From positions 76,848,344 to 76,912,343 of the forward strand of contig OY744525.1 of the NCBI GenBank assembly GCA_963556195.1: a stretch of DNA of 64,000 nucleotides, in the 5' to 3' direction. The stretch's first letter is position 1. Every line of letters starts with the position of its first letter. This document shows positions 57,986 through 64,000 of this stretch, piece after piece. The notes beneath the pieces were generated by a model that was not told the origin of the DNA, made no database searches, and saw only the letters and a list, made by a program, of their open reading frames with translations. A program made the position numbers and the translations under genes. This DNA is from Sepiola atlantica. Its lineage: Eukaryota > Mollusca > Cephalopoda > Sepiida > Sepiolidae.

Positions 57986-60900
57986 TTGATAGAAATAGCA
58001 TGTTATAAGATGGAAAGTTGGTCATTAATTGATAGCAATTTGAAGATTTTGTATAATATATGTTTGCCATCATTTTTTTAAATTATTAATTTGAGGTATT
58101 TCCTATCAAGCCAAAGAGCTTGGCTGTTAAATAGAATAATTCTTGTCTCCGATTTGGGCTTAGCTTATTATTTTTTGGGGGAGGGGGTACAAATAAAAGA
58201 AGAAACGTTTTCTAAGAGTGACAAGTCCATATATTGGCGGAAATTAGTATTTAAAAAAACAACCTACTTATAATAAAAGATCTCTTCAAGTTTTTTCAGT
58301 GTAAGTTAAAAGCTATTTAATTCGTAAATAGAATACAATGTCAGGTGAATTTGATTGAGTTGATGCAGAAGGCACATATTTTTTTAAACAATTATTCATG
58401 AATTTGACAGTCGATTAGAAGTAACTGAAATATAAAAAACTGCGTGTTGGAGCATGGTGGAGGTGTATGCTCTACCAAGTGACATTCTAGTTTGGTCTTT
58501 GCTATTCCGAAATGCCATATTTCCCCCTTTTGCTATTACTGGAATAAAAAGTTAAATGAAATAGATAATACAAAAAAGAACAAGAAAAGCTCTACAGATG
58601 TTGTATTAAATATCTAAAACGTGTATCATATCATAACAATATACAGGATATTATAACATGGAATTGGCAATGGGAGTAAAGAGGAACCAATACTAAAAAT
58701 GTTATTATAAATATATATTTTTTTCAAAAGATAGACAAATACATATACAGGAAATATTCCGAGATAATAGAAAAAAAGAAAGAAGGAAAAAAAAACGATT
58801 ACAGAAAGGAAATGGAAACGAAATGTCATTTTAAATACCGACATCTTGGAAATCTATTTGAATAAAAAAAAATTGTTTGGGAGAAATAGGCAGAAGAAAT
58901 ATGAAGATAATGGAATAATAAGAAAAAAAACGGGCCCCAAACCTCTGAGCCCCGTTGTGGTTTGTGTAGGTTAGAGAGTAAAGGATTGGCGACTGAAAAA
59001 TGCTTTGCCATGATTGGTGGAGCTGATCATGGCACCGGTGAAGGAAAATATATAAACATCTTTGAAAAATCAAAGATAAATAATACAAAGATTTATTAAT
59101 TTTGGTAGCAAGAATATCCAGCATTGCCTGGGAATAAATGAGTAATTCTGTGCCCTCCTGCACCCAGCACTGGACCCCCATGTTATTGTATTGTTGTTAT
59201 GGAAAATTATCCCCCTCTCAACGGAGTCATCTTAACCGCCATCTCTGTAAAATCAGGCGATGTCGAATTTAGAGACTTTATCCTGACCGCCAGCCTTGGA
59301 GAGGATTAGTATTGGGGCTAATGAGAGCATGTTTTTGATATCTTCAAATAAATTTCAGAATAACAAAAAATTATTATCATTCCAATTCACTTGTCTGATG
59401 TCTGTTTCACCTTATTTTTTAACATTGTTAATCATACAATAAATACTCCTATAAACTATGTTAGAGAGATAAGTATCTCGCATGTAATGATTACATTTTT
59501 ACTATTTCACCTTTTTGTTTATTAAATGGCCGAGTATATAAGAGTTTGTTATTACTGCCACCCCAATAAATGTATGTCAAAAACAAACAACAAAAAAACA
59601 ATATGGTAACCCACCTCTCCAATGCTTGCTGGTCCAGAAGTGGGTTATTATTATTGCTTATTTTTTTCCAGAAGTGGGTGATCATTTTACGTTAAATGTA
59701 TACATGAAAATTAACAACCTTTGTAAGCAACAAAAATTCAATAGTTTTTTTTATTAGAATAATAAATGAGCAGAAATTTTTTCCTAGTCTAATTTTTTTT
59801 CAATTAATAATTTTTTTTGTTCAATTAATAATTTTTTTTTTGTTTACTTTTATTCACATCGAACAAGGCATATTGCCATTGAGAAATAAGGGGTTACTGT
59901 GATTAAGGGCCAGATTTATAAGGGGCGTCCTAAGTGGAAAGTTGCACGGCAAGATGTTTGTTCACATTACATTTAAATTTCTGCATGTTCGTACAGTTGG
60001 GGAAACTAATCAGATCCGAATCACAACAAATAAAAACAGAATTTCATTTTTGTCTCCAGTGAACTCGCAGGAGTAAAAAAAAAAAAAAGACTGAAATTCC
60101 ACCAAAATAATCAATAATGTATATTTATAGAAATTCGTTTCGATTTCTACATCCACTTAAAAAAAACGAATCCCAAAAATTGCAGATTATTGTCAATTAT
60201 CACGTTTATGAAAAGATTAAAAAATAATTATTTTCATGCACCCAGGTGAGTGGGGGTCACTTATCTATTATACCTACATTGTAAATAGACACTTATAGCC
60301 AGCATTACTGAAATCTCTAAGTGTTCATTTTACAATGTAAATTTTAGAGTTTATAACACTTACTATTGTGAGATATTAAAAGGTAGCTGAGAAATACAAA
60401 CTTTGATTGGCTGAGTAGATCATGTGATTTGTTAGAGGAAAGAGATTTGAGTTAACTATGGTAAGGCACAAAGTTCAGTGACATTAATCTACTGTTTTTG
60501 TGAGAAGATATTTTTTTTTAATTTCCCAAACCCGATGCAACTTCTTTTCCAAAATTCTGAAAAAATATATAGTTCATTTAGAACGTAACTTTTATAAATT
60601 CTCTACAATAAATAAAATATCTATTTTACAATGTATTATAATCAATGAGTGAAAGTTATCGTTTTGGCATTAAATTAATTGGATAAAATTGTTTAAAATT
60701 AAAACTGTTTAAAAGAAGACATATATGTTTTGTTTGCCTTTATTTTGTTTTTGCTTTTATAGTTAAGGCAAAATTAATTGTGAATTAAAAAAAAATTAAT
60801 TTAAAATAAAAGTTTACATGAGAAAACAGACAGATATTAATAGGACAAGTATAGGGATGTACAGTTTTTAGATGTGTACTCTTGTCTCTATCAGAGACTG

Positions 60901-60990
60901 TGTTGTTCAGATCGTCACACTTAAAGTTAAAATAACAATTTCCATGTTAAATGCACAGGGTAATCATTAATATTACAAACAAATTATTTT
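57986..60990. other. AT-rich DNA, no gene supported
   Basis: A GAATATCCAGCATTGCCTGGG word near 59108-59128 is a diverged GGCGTTGCC repeat end. Positions 59225-59330 contain two related ACCGCCA.C words in a GC-richer patch. The hairpin at 60278-60346 is listed separately. Nothing coding was recognised. Confidence 0.5.
60278..60346. repeat. Inverted repeat, arms about 24 bp
   Basis: ACATTGTAAATAGACACTTA and CTAAGTGTTCATTTTACAAT pair around a loop of about 20 nt. Confidence 0.65.
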
Positions 60991-60999
60991 TAAGGAAAT

Positions 61000-61306
61000 G
61001 AAATTAGGAAATAAGTTAAAAACAATTTATTTTGCTTTACCTACTCATTTGTGACTTATTTGCGTTAAAAGAAGAAAAAAAAGAAAATATTTAATAGAAA
61101 CCTTTAAAGTTTGCGTATATACCGATTCTGAATAAAGTAGACATTTTTGTTTATGTTACTAACTAAACAAAACTAGCTGCTTTACTCAGAATCGATTTTT
61201 CTGCGAACTGTAAAGTATTATAACTTCTATTAAATATTAAGTTTTCTTTTAACACAAATGAGTAGGTAAAGCAAAAAATTATTGTTGTTTTTTACTAATT
61301 TCTAAA
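61000..61306. mobile_element. Fold-back element, arms about 150 bp
   Basis: The left arm (61000-61155) and right arm (61160-61306) are inverted copies with almost no spacer. Corresponding words are TTTTGCTTTACCTACTCATT, GCGTTAAAAGAA, AATATTTAATAGAA, CGATTCTGA.TAAAG and TTTTGTTTA. Several indels separate the arms. There is no reading frame. It ends directly against the TAA/TAC microsatellite that precedes the retrotransposon. Confidence 0.75.
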
Positions 61307-61560
61307 CTGTATTAGTAGTAGTAGTAGTAATAATACTAATAATAATAATAATACTACTAATAATAATACTACTACTAATAATACTACTAATAATAATACT
61401 AATACTACTACTAATAATAATACTACTACTAATAATAATACTACTACTACTACTAATACTAATACTACTAATAATACTAATAATACTAATACTACTAATA
61501 CTACTAATAATACTAATACTACTACTACTAATAATAATAATAATAATCATAATAATAATC

Positions 61561-61597
<37 letters not shown>
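61307..61597. repeat. TAA/TAC/TAG compound microsatellite
   Basis: Nearly 290 bp of trinucleotide repeats, mainly TAA with TAC and TAG variants, ending in pure (TAA)n. It gives a meaningless poly-Ile/Ser frame on the minus strand. Confidence 0.95.
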
Positions 61598-61598
<1 letters not shown>

Positions 61599-63528
61599 CA
61601 CAGCACAACTGAGAGAACAAATCTACCAATCCCTAGACAAACGTGGACTGCTCCCCGAGGAACAAAAAGGATGCCGGAAAGGACAAAGAGGGGCACATGA
61701 TCTACTATACATTGATCAAAAGACCCTGAAGGAGGTGAAGAGCAGACAAAAGAACATAACCATGACATGGATTGACTACAAGAAAGCCTACGACAGGATC
61801 CCCCAAACATGGATAATTGAATGCTTAAAAATATATAAGATACCAGACAGGATTATTAATCTCATCCAGAAAGCAATGGAAACATGGAGACTAAAACTGA
61901 CAGTCGGAGGACAATACCTGTCTGAGATAAAAATACAGAGAGGCATTTTTCAAGGAGACTCTCTATCACCACTATTGTTTATAATAGCCATGATGCCACT
62001 CAACTACATACTCAGAAAGTGTGATGCCGGATACAGGTTTACGGATACAGAACAAAGAATAAACCACCTGATGTACATGGATGACCTGAAACTGTTTGCA
62101 AAAAACAAAAAAGAACTGGAAAAGCTGATAAATACAACCAGGATATTCAGCCAGGATATCCAAATGGAGTTTGGAATAGAAAAATGTGCACTGCTAGAGA
62201 TCAAAAGAGGAAAACTTGAGACGACAGAAGGTATAGAACTCCCCAACCAAGAGGAGATGAGGGCGCTAGGAGAACAAGATAGTTATAAATACCTGGGAGT
62301 TCTGGAAGCAGACACAATCAAATATACAGAAATGAAAGAGAAGATTGGAAAAGAATATCTACGAAGAACAAGGAAACTCTTAGAAACTAAAGTATATAGC
62401 AGAAACCTAGTAAAAGGGATAAACACATGGACTGTATCACTAATAAGATACTCTGGACCATTCATAGGCTGGACCAAAGAAGAACTCAGGCACCTTGACA
62501 AGAGGACTAGAAAACTAATGACCATGCACAATGCATTGCACCCAAAAGACGATACGGACAGACTCTACATGAAAAGAAATGAAGGAGGTAGAGGACTGGT
62601 AAGTATAGAAGACTGTGTGGAAGACACCAAAAAAGAGCTGGAGAAATATGTAACCCAGAACACGGAAAGACTGATCACCACAGCAAGAGACACCAGTCCA
62701 ACAAACAACTCCGGAAGCACTGAACCCAGAAACAAAAAGACAAAGGAAAAGTGGGAAGAAAAACAACTACATGGACGCTTTATAAGACTCACAAGCGATG
62801 AAGCCAATGAAAACAGCTGGGCATGGCTAAGAAAAGGACACTTGAACAGAGAAACGGAATCTCTGCTGACGGCCGCACAGAACAATGCAATTAGGACAAA
62901 CTTTATTAAAGCAAAGATAGATAAAACCCAGGAAAACAGCAAATGCCGATTGTGTGGACAAAGAGACGAAACGATAAATCATATAATAAGTGAATGCAGC
63001 AAGCTAGCACAAAGGGAATACAAGAACAGACATGACAGCGTGGGGAAAGAAGTACACCGGGAAATGTGCAAACAACTGAATTTCGAATATGCAAAAAAAC
63101 GGTACAAACACAAACCAGAAACTGTACTAGAATACGAAAAACACAAAATCATATGGGATATGAATGTACAAACAGACAAACCCATAACAGCAAGGAGACC
63201 GGATATGATAATAATCAACAAGAAAGAAAAATCCTGCAAAATCGTAGACTTTGCCGTTCCAGCAGACCACAGAGTGAAGATCAAAGAGATGGAAAAAAGA
63301 AGCAAATATACTGAACTTGCCAGAGAATTGAAAGGAATATGGAACATGGAGAAAGTCAGTATAACACCAATAATCATAGGAGCACTAGGAACAGTCCCCA
63401 AAAACATGGAGAAAAGACTAGGAGAAATAGGAATCAAAGGGATAATTGAGAACATACAAAGGACAGTAATGATCAAAACAGCTACAATCCTGAGAAATGT
63501 CCTTGAATGCGGAAACCAACCCACATAA
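61598..63528 (+). CDS. Reverse transcriptase-endonuclease, N-terminus missing
   Basis: The frame is open without a stop from the microsatellite junction to TAA at 63526-63528, about 640 codons; no ATG start belongs to it, since the true start is lost. Order of parts: LLPEEQKGCRKGQRGAHDLL, WIDYKKAYDRIP (motif A, catalytic Asp), RGIFQGDSLSPLLF (motif B), YMDD at about 62074-62085 (motif C), and SYKYLGVLE. After a long connector comes a CX2CX8HX4C zinc knuckle (CRLC...H...C at about 62944-62997), then a restriction-like endonuclease signature RRPD (63196-63207) followed 15 residues later by D in KIVDFAVP. All expected catalytic residues are present. The protein would nick the target, prime on it and copy its RNA. 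Missing are the N-terminal DNA-binding fingers and the first RT blocks, so this copy cannot act alone. Confidence 0.85.
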
Positions 63529-63933
63529 GCAACGAATGGGAACAAACACATGGAAGCACAAGACAACAGAACCGGGGAAAATACAACCGCACGAGAGAGG
63601 CGCAAGCATAGGCTGACGCCACGAAAATTATGGACAGAGGGTCGAGGAGGGAAAGCGCAAACCAGACCTCCACTGGAAGAACGCGGACAGTTCTGGGACC
63701 TTGGGGAGGCTTGTTGCCACTCGGGCCCCAGAGGGGACCAATGGCCCTTATCAGCAGGAAATCGGTGGTAGGTGGCTGTTGCGATACCGCAAGGTCATCA
63801 GCGGTGATGAACGAAAAGAGGTGGAGCATACTGGAAGTCTGAGGAGACTTGTTGTCACTCAGACTCCAGGGAATACCACAGGTTGTTGGCAGTGGGCGAT
63901 CACTGACGATGACCAGTGTGATAACTCCTAGTG
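63529..63933 (+). other. 3' untranslated region of the R4-like element
   Basis: This segment is GC-richer than the surroundings. GACCTTGGGGAGGCTTGTTG at about 63698 is echoed by GAGGAGACTTGTTG near 63841, and AGCGGTGATGA by ACGATGACCAGTGTG, suggesting an internal duplication of about 150 bp. In this class of elements the 3' UTR RNA is what the protein recognises. Overlapping frames here are not genes. Confidence 0.6.
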
Positions 63934-64000
63934 AGTAAATAATAATAATAATGATAATAATAATAAAGAAGATAAAGCTTTGTAATGTGATAACACCTCC
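63934..64000. repeat. TAA microsatellite, right flank
   Basis: TAAATAATAATAATAATGAT followed by more TAA units to about 63965. Together with 61307-61597 it brackets the retrotransposon. Confidence 0.9.

Larger units (their letters stand above)
61598..63935 (+). mobile_element. 5'-truncated R4/Dong-like non-LTR retrotransposon
   Basis: Coding sequence begins immediately after the TAA microsatellite, inside the reverse-transcriptase domain, and a 400-bp 3' untranslated region follows the stop at 63528. The element ends near 63930, where TAA repeats resume (63934-63965). There is no poly(A) tail. Single-frame elements with a C-terminal restriction-like endonuclease belong to the R2/R4/NeSL group, and Dong of Bombyx is reported in TAA repeats. 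The location here therefore fits an R4/Dong-like element, though the clade is inferred. Confidence 0.75.

Noticed and set aside
61302..61601. 99-codon minus-strand frame of Ile and Ser
   Set aside because: It is a direct translation of the TAA/TAC microsatellite.
61972..63829. Several minus-strand open frames of up to 208 codons opposite the retrotransposon
   Set aside because: They are antisense shadows of the RT-endonuclease frame, caused by its A-rich sense strand and lack of complementary stops.
1..64000. CRISPR arrays, bacterial operons, rRNA genes or integrated viral genes
   Set aside because: No regularly spaced short repeats with unique spacers, no ribosome-binding-site-led gene clusters, no rRNA-like blocks and no viral structural or polymerase frames other than the LINE reverse transcriptases were seen.

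Overview
This window looks like gene-poor nuclear DNA from an animal, most likely a coleoid cephalopod such as an octopus. The reasons are very AT-rich sequence, many long (TA)n, (GA)n, (TAA)n and (GAT)n microsatellites, tRNA-like short interspersed repeats, RTE-type LINE 3' ends with an ATGATG-like terminus, mollusc-style GGCGTTGCC repeats, and only one convincing splice-bounded exon. The species assignment is inference from repeat style. There are no operons, rRNA genes or CRISPR arrays. Almost every longer open frame lies in repeats or low-complexity sequence.

Layout. 1-9.5 kb: dispersed repeats, a 163-bp tandem repeat ending in a hairpin (3.2-3.8 kb), and a fold-back complex with an internal TAA microsatellite (4.0-5.5 kb). 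9.5-24.8 kb: repeat family B, tRNA-like SINEs, a U2-snRNA-headed SINE (11 kb), paired SINE copies (13.4 and 15.7 kb), a decayed RTE-like LINE (17.4-18.3 kb, minus) and a fold-back element (22.3-22.7 kb). 24.8-36 kb: microsatellites, family C copies with one nested insertion (28.1-29.4 kb), a CT-rich tract (30.6 kb) and small minisatellites. 36.8-39.1 kb: an inverted repeat enclosing telomere-like CCCTAA repeats, then two LINE fragments. 39-47 kb: mostly unrecognised AT-rich DNA, a jockey/CR1-like LINE remnant (44.3-44.9 kb) and a complete U2-headed SINE with an 11-bp target-site duplication (46.6-47.0 kb). 47448-47558, minus strand: one exon with good splice sites, the only host coding sequence I can support. 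Much of the window is probably intron of that gene or intergenic.

48.8-53.3 kb: a complete hAT-like DNA transposon (48892-52195) with about 335-bp terminal inverted repeats and a perfect 8-bp target-site duplication. It sits inside a minisatellite whose unit itself contains a U2-like segment. Its transposase keeps the D, D, CxxH and E positions but has one frameshift and two in-frame TGA codons. A Tx1-like LINE 3' fragment follows. 53.3-61 kb: AT-rich DNA, a U2-headed SINE (55.5 kb), an RTE fragment (57.5 kb) and hairpins. 61.0-64.0 kb: a fold-back element, a TAA/TAC microsatellite, and a 5'-truncated but uninterrupted non-LTR retrotransposon with an endonuclease-type C-terminus (R4/Dong-like), bounded by TAA repeats on both sides.

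The genes present are mobile elements at different stages of decay and do not form a pathway. The most noteworthy signals are the U2-headed SINE group, the hAT-like element with very long TIRs, and the R4-like element lodged in a TAA microsatellite.
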